NCBI GenBank assembly: GCA_932521035.1
Contig: OW051496.1
Span: forward strand, 8,742,001-8,806,000
Direction of reading: 5' to 3'
DNA from: Oscheius dolichura
Lineage: Eukaryota > Nematoda > Chromadorea > Rhabditida > Rhabditidae
DNA length: 64,000 bases
Positions 23,401-34,937 of the stretch are shown in pieces. A program made the translations under genes and the position numbers. How positions within the stretch are numbered: position 1 is the first letter of the stretch; every line of letters starts with the position of its first letter. A model generated the notes under the pieces. It had not been told where the DNA came from and did no database searches. It saw only the letters and a list, made by a program, of their open reading frames with translations.

Positions 23401-26400
23401 CCAGCGAAGGTTCTACGGGTTCTACGGAAAGTACTGTATCTGGAACAACTCCTGAATCGTCTACAAGTGGAACAGGATCCACTACCCCTGTTGCAACGTC
23501 CACTTCCTCAGGGACGCCGGGGTCTACCTCATCGGAAGGATCGACTGGATATCACAGGACAGAGAGTACTGTAATGACATCCTCAAGTGGATTGAGCAGT
23601 ACGGAGGGAGGAACAAGGACTACTGTATCGGAAACTGGTTCAACGAGCGCGGGGACGAGTCACTCGACGGAGGGAGCCACTTCTACAGGTACTGTAGCCA
23701 GTACGGAGGGAGGAACAGCCACCAGTGCGTCGGGAGCCAGTACAACGAATGGATATTCCAGTAGCTATGCGACCGCAGGGTCGAGTCAGGCGACGGAGGG
23801 ATCCACTTCGACGGGTACTGTAACCAGCAGTACGGAGGGAGGAACCGGCGGTACTACCGTGTCAGGACCCGGTACAACGAGTACTTCATCCACAGGAACA
23901 GAAGGAACGACAATCTCTTCACCTGGAAGCTCGTTATCGCCCGGAACAACGGCGGGAACGACGCAATATTCGGAGGGAACTAGACAAACTACCTCATCAG
24001 GAACCATAGGTACAGGAGGCACTACTGGAGCTGGAGAAACGTCGTCTCAGAGCCCAGGAACCTCAGGGGTCACAACATCGTCAGGATCCACATCTTCACC
24101 CGCTTCGGAGGGAACAGAAACACCGTCAAATAGTCAGGGAACCACAATTGCACCATTTACGGGTACTTCAATTTCAACGGAATCTTCGACGATATCTGAA
24201 ACGAGTACCATTTCCGCAGGTAGGTATAATTCCGTCTTTTTCTCAAAGCTTTACCTCTTTTGGGAGATAATATGGCATTTCAGGTACTATAGTTACCTCA
24301 ACTGGTGGATCATCTACTCCCCGAGGAAGTACAGGTATTCCGCATCCGAAACAAAGGAATCTAGGCTTTTTAGCATCGTCAGTGTCTAGTGAATCATCTT
24401 CAGTGAGTACGATAGCAGGCAGCAGCTCTGGAACACCAGGTAAGGAAGAATAGTTTTTAAAATTGGAATATATCATTAGTTTCAACATTAGGGAGTACAA
24501 TAGAGTCTACATTGGGGATGGAAACCACCTCTTTGAGCGAATCAAGTACCGGAATGTTTTCATCCACAATTGGTCCCGATTTTACGGACACGTCTTCAAC
24601 CACGGTGTCGGAGGGAGTGTCTTCAACTTCTTCTGGATCCACAATTCCTAGTACTGAAACCACGGAAGACGGCTCCTCTACAAGTACGGCAGGATCTTCG
24701 GAACCCGCTTCTGCAAGCACTGGATCCAGTTTTGAGCCGTCAACCGCTGAGAATACTGCCACAGCTACTACAGAAGCAGTTGTATCGACAGGATCTGCCA
24801 GAACGGAACAAACGAAACCTGAAACCACTCCATCTGGAAGTACAGCAACCTCGGCCATTGATTACACAGAGAGTTCTGTACCGTTCTTCAGTAGTGTGAC
24901 GAGTACAACTATTGAACCGGCCAGTTCAACAGAACCTTTGTCTTCTTCCACGGGAGAAACGGAGGGAACTACGGGAAGTACTCAAATGAACCTGGGAACT
25001 ACTGGTTTCTCTACGGAAACTATCTATAGCGAAAGTACTGTAACCAATTTGGAGGGAAGCACCTCGCCTGGAGAGATCTCCTCTGTCGGATCAAGTGAAG
25101 AACCCGCCACCCCTACATCAGTCGGGCCTATGGCCTCCAGTTCTGAAACCACTACTTCATCTGTTCTTGTTACCTCATCTTCCGAGGGTTCGTCCGTCTC
25201 TACAGCTTCCAGTTCAGTAGAAATAACGGGTGAGCTGGCTGCACCAGGCTGAATCTTCTGTACTGCCTTCTGAATTGCACTGAACCCACTATCCACTCAC
25301 TTGCAACAGTAAGGCTTCTTTATAAAACGGATTCTTTCAGGTACAACCAGCAGCCTTGCCAGTGAAAGACCGGAAGGCTCTTCTGGTTCCACTATTGAAT
25401 CATCATCAACTGAAACAGGCGTTTCCACAGAAGCAACTACGTCTTTGGGAAATATCAGTACAACAGAAAGCACATCTTCTGAAAGTACAGTAACCTCCAC
25501 AGAGAAATATACGGAGAGTTCTTTGTCTTCCTCTAGCAGTGAGAGAAGTACGAGTGTTGAATTAACTGGATCAACAGGATTCACCAGCCCGTTGGAACCT
25601 TCGTCTACGACAAGCATGGAGGGATCTTCGGAAGGTACCTCCTTGGAAACTACTGGATCCTTTTCAACAACCGCACAGTACGCATCGTATAGCGAAAGCA
25701 CAACGACAAGTATGGAGGGAAGTACCTCATCTGGAGAGATCTCCTCTTCCGGTACAAGCCACGAAACAACAAACCGGGTAACTACTGAAGGACCTGTAAG
25801 CTACAGCTCCTCCGGAGCTTCTTCCATTTCAACAGTTTCCCATACGGAGACGGAAACAACTGGTGAGCCGACTGCACCGCCTTCTCAATTGCACTGATCC
25901 CACTATCCATTCACTTGCAACAGTAAGACTTCTCAGTCATTTTTTTTTCAGATACAACTGGCAGTATGACTAGCGAAACAAGGATTGATACTTCTGGTTC
26001 CACTGTTGAAATGATTGAATCCACATTTGAGCCCACTACAGAGTCGATATCAATAGGAACTGCTAGTACAGAACCTTCTGGACAGGGAGAGACGTCTCTT
26101 GGAAGTACAGTAACCTCTACTGTTGAATATACGGAGAGTACTTCATCTTCTCCTTGTAGTGAGAAGAGTACAACAGATGAATCAACTGGATCAACTAATA
26201 CAGCGGGATCACTGTCTTCTTCTTCTTCACCCCAAACGGAGGGAGCTGTGGAACGTACTTCATTAGGAACAACTGGCTTCTTTTCTACGAAAACAACCCA
26301 CAGTGAAGGGACAACAGCCAGTTTTATAACATCTACCGTTGAATCCACGGAGACTTCATCAACTTTATTCAGTAGTGAGAGTAGTATAACGGATGGATCA

Positions 26401-28282
26401 ACGGGATTAACGAGGCCAACAGAACCTTTGTCTTCTTCTACGGCCCAAACGGAGGGAGCTACGGAAAGTGTCTCATTAGGAACGACTGGCTCCTTTTCAA
26501 CAACAGCGCCATATAACCAGACTGGAACAACGAATTTGGGAATAAGTACAGCAGCAGGAGAGATTTCCTCTCCCAGTACAAGCCAACTACCAGCGGCTGA
26601 AACCTCTACACAGTCGGAAGCAGTGACCACCGAAGTCATAACTGCAACCATTCCTATCACCTCATCTTCGGAAAGTTCTTCCACCTCCTCAGCCTCTGAT
26701 TTCCATTCAACGACAGAAATAACGGGTGAGCCGACTGCACCAGGCTGACAATGAACTGCACTGACTTCTTCAATTAGCACAGAACCCCGCTTCAGTAGCT
26801 TGCTACAGTAAGAATTATGTATATTGTAGGTACAACCGGCAGTATAAGTGAATCAACTGCCTCCTCCACACAAGGTATATGATAAATGAAACAAACTGAT
26901 GATAATCTACAAGACTTATTCAAGCTCACAAACATTACAGTATATTGAATACGGGATTAATATTATTTTCTGATGAATGAAGATATTATTTTAGTTGTTG
27001 GAGTTAATTAGAGAACAACTGCTTTTTCACCGTTGCGGTCACTAATAGCACACTTTTCTTTGCTTTTATTGTGTTTTTTCCCTTTCGCCTTGCACATGCA
27101 TTGACATGTCTATAGTATCCTTCCCACACATTTACAAACATCTACTGGCGTATATTGGCCTGATCATATCAAAATAGACAACGGCTCACATATGAGCTCA
27201 AGAAGGCGGTCTCCAAGTATATCAGCGCAATAACCTCCATGTGACAGCTTTTATAGGTGGAGAACCCTTGAAATATCCCACTTAGCATCTTCTAAATGAT
27301 ATTTCTATGGTGGTGAAAAAGAAAAAGTGGAAAATGACTGGGGGTTGTGTCAAATAGAGTGGTTAGGTGGATAGAATGTGGCAGAAGATTGAGATACTGT
27401 AGCTTTACCCAAAATAACAAGATATTTTCAGGAAGCACAACTGTAGTCTCCACTACTGTAGGAACCACTCCAACGCCTAGTAAGACTGCATACTAACCCC
27501 TTTGACAAAATTGTCTTTCAGTCAGCTTGAATTGCGTGTTCGTCATCGACTGGTTCTATCTGGGAAGCTCAACCAATGCTTCGATCAACGCCACCTATCT
27601 AGCCGTTAGTTTATTGTTTAGACAAAAAAAGATAACAATGTTTTTAGCAACGTTACTTTATAAATACCGTCGCCAGTCAGCTATACGCCACCCCTGGTTT
27701 GATATTTGGCGCTGATGTGGCTCCTTACGGCGATAGTAACGCCGGAATGAGTGATATGGTCCTATATGATAATTATATACAAGATGAAAACAGTTTCCAC
27801 GGAAACATTTCAACAGTTCTGCCCATTCCTCAACAGTTTCCGTTCGATGTTTGCTCGTGAGTCGGCCTAGAATATCAGAAACCTCCAATCTTTAGGGCAC
27901 AAGATGCGCTGAACCCTGGAGTTTCACCCATTTTGGATAACATAGGAAGGGACTGCCTTGTGTTCTTCTCTGGAGAGTGAGTTTATTAGAGAGCCTTCCG
28001 AAAAACGAATTCACTATAGAAACGACACAGACTTTGCCAATTGTGCCAGTAATCCATTCGTCGACCCTTTAGACACGTCCCTTTACAAGTTCATCGTTGG
28101 AGCCGGCCTGAACGGTATTGTTCTTCTCATTTCCCTCAAACTTACAATTTTCAGGACAAACCGGTGTCCAATCCATTTCAAAAAATGAAACGATTCAAAT
28201 TTCCAATAATTTTGATGGAAATGATGCATCTTCCCTGGTGGCGAAAATTCTTGATCTGGCCCGAGCTACCCGAGCCGTCTAA
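17491..28282 (+). CDS. Giant membrane-anchored mucin with N- and C-terminal vWA-like domains, 2,817 aa, 33 exons
   Basis: Exons 1-4 (17491-17599, 17642-17775, 17817-17989, 18322-18557) encode MKGKWPRAM, one hydrophobic anchor (TVGFIVVLVLVVAAAVVLTV, residues 9-32) and a roughly 170-residue vWA-like domain (LSISIYVGQDI; YRIISYTDKPIAWG; SSIMVVSPYYNSS). Exons 5-28 (18599-27479) encode about 2,000 residues of Ser/Thr/Gly repeats, an expected O-glycosylation platform. Exons 29-33 (27522-27604, 27648-27856, 27896-27976, 28020-28114, 28155-28282) encode a second vWA-like domain: NCVFVIDWFYLGSST, DCLVFFSGE and YKFIVGAGLNG. The MIDAS-like DxSxS motif is degenerate in both (DWFYL in the second), so metal-dependent binding is doubtful. 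A type II orientation would place the mucin and both folded domains outside the cell. Total length is 8,454 coding nt, and the phase closes over all 33 exons. Every mucin exon is a multiple of three in phase 1-1. AATAAA follows near 28346. The vWA label is by fold pattern only. Confidence 0.8.
19178..19455 (+). repeat. Tandem 30-bp repeats within the mucin
   Basis: A run of near-identical 30-nt units encodes GGTTTTGTTP several times (19190-19290) and then GGTTATATTA three times (about 19350-19440). The second set is almost perfect at the nucleotide level, so it is a recent expansion. Confidence 0.9.
22821..23830 (+). repeat. Internal duplication in the 1.5-kb mucin exon
   Basis: The segment around 22910-23000 (TEGGTRTTVSGTGST...GSSHST) reappears with few changes at about 23600-23680, and the NGYTSSYWTVGSSQSTEG segment near 22840 reappears as NGYSSSYATAGSSQATEG near 23745. 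The two copies are about 700-900 nt apart, so part of the exon duplicated. Confidence 0.75.
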
Positions 28283-29385
28283 CAGAAGTATGGTAAATAA
28301 CTATGGTAATAATTTCCATTTGATCTCATTTTTGTTTTTCTGTTAATAAAGAGTATATTTCTCCTAAAAATAAGGCAAGAGATAGCAACGAAAGGCAAAA
28401 AATGATCTCCTTGTGATCTTCGAGATCGAAAGAGACCTAAATGGAGGAAGCCGTTTCGTATTTCATTGTCCCCCTTCTTTGTCTTGGGCACTTCCTGGTA
28501 ATACGGTCTTTTGATCTTTTCTTTTTGATACAACTCTTTTTGGATTCTTTAACAAAGTAATGAAACTTATTTTGGAGCAGTCTACAGAAGGGGAAATAAT
28601 AGTTAAATCTGAATTGAAATGGATCGCCATCGGATTCCAGGGAATCATTAGCTCGGAGCGCCTCCGTTACAGGACGGTCAAATTCGATTTATTTACCGTA
28701 ACCTTGGATTATGCAGAGCAAAAATTAGAAGAACAGCTCGCAAATATTGGGAACAACCCTAGGAAACCGATATGTAATCTTTCGCCGCTTCGAAAACTTT
28801 GGACTTTTCCCTCTAATTGTTTGTGTAGTAAAACAAGCTCTGGTCCACAGTTTGCCTAGCTTTGGGATAAATAATAGAATTAATCCTTTCCTAGGACTCC
28901 AAGGCTACGAGCATCTCTCTGAACCTTCTGCCGTTTCCCCCCAGACTCCTCTCCCTAGTCTGAAACAAAGATTGGACTAAAACTTAACTAGTCTCGCGCC
29001 CCGAGCAAATACCCGTGCGTCTGCTTCAAAAGGTCAGATTATCAATAATTCGTGTCGTATTCCAAGAAGGGAGTTGTCAGAGACCACGAACCTTGGGTGG
29101 GCAGGGGGTCACGCTATGGATTTCCCAGGAGAGGGCATTCCTGCTTTTGCTCTTCTCCTTGTGGGTGTTCTTTCCTTTTTTCATCATCTCGTTAATCTCT
29201 GGCCTCATTTTGGCGAGGCAGGAAAAAGGATTCATTTTGCAGGATAGGGGGCGATTCGGTGGGTTCAATTAGATGCATATGGGGGAGCAAAATATGAGAA
29301 GGGGAGGCATCTCTAATCTCTCGTGGTTTTTTGACCTGGCAGGGGTATCAAATGGACTATATAGGCGGATAGGAGACAGTCCAAT

Positions 29386-29494
29386 CCCCTGCACCCGTAA
29401 AGTCTTGGCAAGACAAAGATACAAAAGGCATGACCGCTTTGTAACAGTTTTTAATAAAGGTTGTCCTCCTGCCGAGACTTTACAGGTGCAGGGG
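29386..29494. mobile_element. 109-bp inverted-repeat element (MITE-like), copy 1
   Basis: The left end CCCCTGCACCCGTAAAGTCT and the right end, read on the other strand, CCCCTGCACCTGTAAAGTCT form terminal inverted repeats of more than 20 bp, with partial matches (AGTCC/GGACT) extending outward. There is no coding capacity. The element size equals copy 2 exactly. Confidence 0.75.
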
Positions 29495-31140
29495 AACGGA
29501 CTATCGAGAAGCGAGCTGTCTAGGACGTCCTAGGCTTCTCAGATTGGGCTTGGGCCCTGAAAATAATAATACATTTGGCCAGTAAAGCGCATCCCAAGGT
29601 TTGCGCTACTGTCTCATCCATTTATTGGTCCTCCTCTTCCTGAAAAGAAGCCGAGAATGGGAAATATGGCGCGGAGCTTCCTCTTGAACTCGAATGAACT
29701 GAAACAAAGAGAGCTGAAATTCTAAGACCTTGAAATTTTGGACGGAAATCTAATAAATCGGTTTCTCATGGAGAATTTAGTCACAGACCCTTAATTTTTT
29801 TACTTCCCTGCAAGCTTACTGTAAACCTATGGAATTTGGTTCAGGGAAAGCAGCCACCCTCCATCTAACCAAGAAATATCCCTCGGATGTGAACCATCTG
29901 TTTACTTTTGCTTATTTTGCCCGATGCCGTTCCCCGGTGCCCCCTCTCCTGCTCAAGTTCTTCTCTTTCGCTTGCGTCAAATGCAATCCGCGTCCCTTTA
30001 TTCAGTTCAAGAGCAAATCCTTGACTGTGTAAACGCCGCCCTTTGCCGCCTCCTCTCACCTCACTATTTCATTTCGGCCATTAATTCACAGAGGCGGGTG
30101 TGTTCTCTGCTCTTTTCCCCCAATTTTCCCATTTCAATAGTCCTCAAATGGCTAATTATCCACTTTTTGGAGGTCATCCCCCTCTCTTCCTCTAATTTGT
30201 CGCACTTTTCAATGACCAACAGATGTTTCCCGTTATACAACTCTCGTCTGCATTTTCGTAGTATTAGGGGCATTCCTCCTTCCCCAGTTTTCAAGAAATT
30301 GTACTAATTATGCAAGAAATTGGAGAACCCCCGGATCCCCCGGTCAGAAGGACGTCATCTTCCACTTTGTTAGTCATTTCCCTCTCTTATTACTCTCTTA
30401 TTACTCACAGCCAAGTCCCGAGGTTTATCACCTATTCAAGCCTTCTTCCTGGACGGAGGATCATAATTTTATGAGGAAGTTGTTCTGATCTCGGTTTCAG
30501 TCCATTTCAAAGGGGAAGAGGGAGCTATATGGGCCTCTTTGATCCCAGGGACTTCAAACAGAAGCTATGGTAGAGCTGTAACAGTCTAGTGGACAGAATG
30601 GCCGTAGAGATTCCTCCAACGGCAGTGATTTTAGCTCCTCCAGTCGATTTCTAGCGGATATTCCGCGGAGACAGGTAGTCCGCCTTGTTTGATCTTTGCT
30701 ACCCGGGAAAGGTTACCGTAAAACCCTTTAATTTTGCTCATCACGAAAAACTCCATGAGATACTGATAGTGGCAGGTCCGAGACTCTACAAGGGTACTGG
30801 ATAGACGGGTCCTATTCCGGTATCGGAGCTTGTCAGTCACCTTGCGAACATTTTCTATCTCTAGTCTAGCTTATAATGTACAAGATGCCTCCATAAGAAG
30901 CTTGAAATTTTCCAGAAAAGGTTAGAGAGGAGGGTGGGGAAGAGGGAACGGCGTTCTCTAGTTTATCCGGTGGGTTTTGTGGACTGGAAAGCCATCTGCA
31001 TCTGCTTTTATTGTGTATTCTACTCCATTTCCAAGGGCTACTTCGACGCTACAGGACTGTGGAAGCTTGGGTTGAAAAGTTGTATTACTGTAAACAGGTA
31101 GGCCACCGCACTGGCCCGGCTCGGCAGACGATAGTCCGAT

Positions 31141-31249
31141 CCCCTGCACCCGTAAAGTCTGGGCAAGACAAGGGTATAAAGGCGTCCTATTTTTTGTAAC
31201 TGTTTTGAATAAAGGTGAGCCTACTGCCGATATCTTACGGGTGCAGGGG
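31141..31249. mobile_element. 109-bp inverted-repeat element (MITE-like), copy 2
   Basis: The left end CCCCTGCACCCGTAAAGTCT is identical to copy 1; the right end read on the other strand is CCCCTGCACCCGTAAGATAT. The interior is alignable with copy 1 (GTAACTGTTTTGAATAAAGG versus GTAACAGTTTTTAATAAAGG). Confidence 0.75.
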
Positions 31250-31954
31250 ATTGGGCAACGAAGTCCGCGGGACGGAATCCTCCAACCAAGGCGCTGTTCG
31301 TTTTCTTGCTAACAAGGTTTTTGAGTTGTCACCTGGATACAGATTAATTATTCGTCTCAACACCCCCTCCTTCAAAAAGTCACTGACTCATCCCGTCACC
31401 CCGGCAAAGTGCAGTCTCCTCCATCATCATCATCCGGCTCTAATTTCCCTTCCGTTTTCTTGTTCTTCCAATATAATTGGTGGTAGTCATCGCTGTCGTC
31501 GTCGCCTTATCTCAGAATGAATACCAATTAGTTTGCAAGCCGGAGAAGAAGCCGCACAACCGAAATGGTGTCATTTCTTCTGGCTAATAACCGGAGATCC
31601 TCTCCTTTCATCAGTCATTATTCCAAGAATTCAAGGTCTTTCTTGTCATGTGGTTCATCTCTGCTTTTTGACCGGAGAAATTGGCAGTTGTTCGAGGCTG
31701 CAAAAAGGCCGGCTCTTGCCCCTCTGCCGTTCCTATTTCTTGCTGTTTTTCCTAGAATTCCAGTTATTTCCTCCCCGTTCTCTTCCGGGAGTAACATCAT
31801 GTCCGATTGCTTCAGATCTTAGGAGGACCCATAAAACTCCTCGAAGTGACGAAAATAAGGCAAAATCTGGATTTTCACCTCCTTTTCCCCTGATTTTCTC
31901 CATTTTCTCGACCGATTATCCCCTCACCGTCTTATTATTCCCCAATTCAGACAA

Positions 31955-33748
31955 ATGGCCGACTGTAGCGCAGCAGAGAAGCTGGCCGACAGCGGCGGCA
32001 TGAGGATATTACTCTTGGTGAAGATTATCAGCTGCCTGGTTGGGCCGGTACTCCTCTTTTGGAATGTTCGAACAGTGGTACGTTGGAAATTAATTATTTG
32101 AGAGGCAATTCTATGGGAAATGAGACCACAGTCCACCTTCAGAAGAAGGAAAGAGGGACCCGGCGCGGGGAGGGGATTTTCGGCGCCTGGCGGCCAATTC
32201 CCGGAAAAATTTCGGGTTCCATTAGATTTAGTAGGTCAATTAGAAGCTTGTGGTACACGTAGGACTGAGATTTCGTTATGGATGCCATTGCATTTTGAGA
32301 TTTTGACCAAAATAGCAGATATCCCCTGTTCTACGGCTGAAACAGCTGAAATTGGGGTTTGAATTCATCATTAGGTAGTAATTAGTCTATCAAGAAAGAT
32401 ACCATTGAGAATTTTGAGCCAGAAAAGAGCCGAAAACCAGGGCTCAATCGAAATTCTAGTACCAGCGCGGCTTCATAAGGTTTCCGAGCATCGATTAGAG
32501 ATAAAATGTTGATTTTATCCTAATATTCTCATAAACTGGGCAATAAATCATACTTTCAACGTTATTTTTTAAAAAAATACAATTTGATTTACAAATGTCT
32601 ATTTTAGGGAACCAACTGGCTTGGTCACCCGAATGCCAAGTTTATTTACCGAGCTCACCTGATCTACACACTTCTAGTGTCTTTCGGATTTTTAGCTGTC
32701 TATTTACTGGATTTAGTAAGGTTATAAAATCGGAAAGAGCTCTTAAAAATACAATATTCTTTTCAGACTAACAATACCACAAGATGATGCGTGTCTCTAT
32801 CGGGTCAGTGTAAAATTAGCCGTCCCGTTGAGAACCATCAGTGTTATTGGCATCTATGGTCAGATATTGACGATGTCTGCTCTGGCAATTGAGAGATTTA
32901 TTGCTATGCTACAACCGAGACAATATGAGAAGGTGGAAAGTGATAATTTAGCCAAGGTTTTGGTTATTTTAGGAGTAAGAAACAGTTGAAAATGTGAATT
33001 CTATATTTTAAAAATTTAGACTGTCTTTTCTATTTCATTTTGTACTTGTTTATTGATTCCTGGAGTCGATTGGGAGCAGCACAATGTCGGTTTTGTTATA
33101 AGAACACCGGAAAATCAAGACAGATATCAGGTGAGCTTTATATTACACAAAAAAATATAAGGTGAAAAAAACAATGTCAAAAATAAGCACGATCTTTATT
33201 TTTGACTTTATATTATCTTCCTGCATTTATCTAATCATTTCATCCAAAAAAATCGATTCCTTTTCAGCTGGTAGTTTGGTTCGAGCTCGTTCCTCAAGTT
33301 TTAACCCTGCTGATACTCCACCTCGTCCGAATATTGAGCAATCCTCCTCGAATTGCGTGTTGGCGTCGACGAGTTGACCTAGCTTCCCGTTATCAAACAG
33401 AGGAATGCCTCAAGATTTGCCACCATCTTTTACCCGTCTTCTACACTCATTTTGTTATTTTCACCTTGACTGCCTTTGGAATTACGCTCTTTCCCTTTGT
33501 TTCTCCAAAAGGAGACGAGGCTGATTTTGCTTTCTTCCTGGAGCTCATGGCATGGACACCGTTGTATGCCTGCGCTATGCCAGTAATTGTCCATGTTAGG
33601 GCGCAGTACAGGTTGTGAATGTTATTAAAATAAAAAAAAGGGACAATTTAGAAGAAGAAAACATTCGCAAAGAACACAAATAGGAGGGCAGAGCTACTTC
33701 CAGCCGATAACCGAGCTGGCGGAATTGCGCAGAGATTGTCGCGTTTGA
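31955..33748 (+). CDS. Seven-helix chemoreceptor, Sra-superfamily type, 331 aa
   Basis: The model is join(31955..32077,32608..32720,32767..32974,33020..33130,33268..33611,33652..33748); phases close. Seven hydrophobic helices are visible in order: MRILLLVKIISCLVGPVLLF; HLIYTLLVSFGFLAVYLLDL; VIGIYGQILTMSALAIERFI; VLVILGTVFSISFCTCLLI; LVVWFELVPQVLTLLILHLV; FYTHFVIFTLTAFGITLFPF; and FFLELMAWTPLYACAMPVIV. Family marks are HPNAKF before helix 2, AIERFIA at the end of helix 3, and ASRYQTEECLKICHHLLPV before helix 6. That combination is typical of the nematode Sra/Srab/Srb/Sre chemoreceptor group, and the length matches (about 330 aa). I cannot decide the subfamily. It would act in sensory-neuron membranes. 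Intron 1 is 530 nt, long for this window. Confidence 0.8.
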
Positions 33749-33762
33749 CAGTCGGCTGTCAA

Positions 33763-34269
33763 ATGCTCACCATCGGATGGCTCGCCTTCGTTCCGTTTGT
33801 ATTATGCTCCATGTGGGTTAAAATATACTTATGCTAAATAAATTATAACAAAAACAACCCTTTTAGAACTTCTAATGAAGCGTCAAGAGATAGTTCCGAT
33901 GTCTTTCTTATAATCATGATGTGTATCATAATATGTTTTGCAATTCGTCATGCAAATGACTTCTATGCTGGAGAAGCTGTATTGTTTTCTATGTCCTAAT
34001 TAAAGAAGAAATATTTACAGGTAACCTTGGTGGAAGAAGGAGTATGGGGAGGACGATTCCGTCATAGAGAAGAATATAAATACTTGAAACACGTTGACAA
34101 GGAGTTTGATGCTATGTTCAAAAAGCTAAAAGAAGGTGAAGAAGAAAGAATCAGACGAGAACAAAGGAGGAGAGGCGAGTTTATTGCCAGCTACAAACAA
34201 GAGAAAAACGTTACAGAAGAAGAAGAAGAGGCAGAAAACAGCGACGAGTCTGAGCGGTGTATTTCATAA
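33763..34269 (+). CDS. Small membrane protein with charged tail, 136 aa
   Basis: The model is join(33763..33812,33867..33978,34021..34269); phases close. Two hydrophobic stretches (MLTIGWLAFVPFVLCS and VFLIIMMCIIICFAI) precede a tail of about 80 residues rich in Glu, Lys and Arg (EEGVWGGRFRHREEYKYLKH; FKKLKEGEEERIRREQRRRG), likely a coiled or helical cytoplasmic segment. The first stretch could be a signal peptide. The ATG is only 14 nt after the stop of the receptor gene. The frame is also open upstream through the receptor's last exon in a different register, so the true 5' end may lie further upstream or the start may come from alternative splicing. I do not recognise a family. Confidence 0.5.
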
Positions 34270-34937
34270 ACGGTTATAAATATTGTTTTTCGCTCATTGC
34301 TCTAGAATATTGTGATATACAAGATTTATAAATTTGGAAGAAGCCCTGTCCTGTTGCTTTCTATTATTGTTTTATGATAATAAAATTGGAGTCTTGCTAT
34401 TAGACAAATTATCTTATTGAACTGTTTCCAAAAACCCTACAATGTTCTTCTTTTCCTTTATAAGAAAATGACAATATTTTCTAGGATCGTTCTATGAGCG
34501 ACAGAACAAATGACAATCAATCAAAAACTATACAAAGTGTACAGAGACAGAAAACGAAGTGTTTTTGTTTTTTTGTGTTGTTTGAAGGCGCGCCCGTGCC
34601 TGAGCATCACGTAACGCGGCGTCACTTTTTTCTTCAATCTTGCCCGTTTTTTTGTTCCGTTCCGCTGATCTGTTTTGCATGTACATGTTGTAATTTATGC
34701 TGCATGCATATTATGGCTTTCTCGCTTTTCCACTATCTCTGTCTTCCCAAAGCGAACAGGGGCACGGGTTGAGTTCATAAGGGGATGGGTAAAACGTTTG
34801 TGTAAAAAGCACAGACGTGCTTGCGTATGTTGAGCACTTTTTCAAATGTATTTTTTTAACATGTCTTCCATTTACCTCAGACTTTGCTCAATTCTCACAG
34901 ATTTTACCTATTTGCTAACCTTTTTACTTCAGGAAAG
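34270..34937. other. Intergenic stretch
   Basis: No gene is seen. It holds AATAAA-type signals (near 34380) after the small membrane-protein gene and AT-rich spacer before MZT1. Confidence 0.5.

Larger units (their letters stand above)
18599..27479 (+). repeat. Block of 24 symmetric mucin exons
   Basis: Exon limits: 18599-18982, 19040-19510, 19553-19675, 19714-19791, 19834-20025, 20068-20250, 20293-20511, 20552-21304, 21345-21446, 21488-21583, 21626-21739, 21778-21876, 21918-22004, 22046-22135, 22174-22302, 22342-22452, 22494-22673, 22720-24219, 24284-24439, 24480-25229, 25341-25862, 25952-26725, 26830-26874, 27432-27479. Almost all start G|GN and end one base into a Gly or similar codon; most introns are 35-60 nt. 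All lengths divide by three. Confidence 0.85.
28283..31954. other. 3.7-kb stretch without a confident gene
   Basis: Apart from the two inverted-repeat elements listed separately, no gene model closes. Two minus-strand frames look faintly protein-like (30631-30840, with CHYQYLMEFFVMSKIKG, and 30958-31149, with VEVALGNGVEYTIKADADG), but I cannot join them or find a start. They may be remnants. Confidence 0.45.

Noticed and set aside
20865-26780. Long minus-strand open frames rich in Val, Pro and Glu across the mucin (for example 20865-21296 and 25911-26780)
   Set aside because: They are the reverse reading of Thr/Ser/Gly codons (ACA, TCT, GGA) and stop being open at the introns' ends by chance; the plus-strand exons explain the region.
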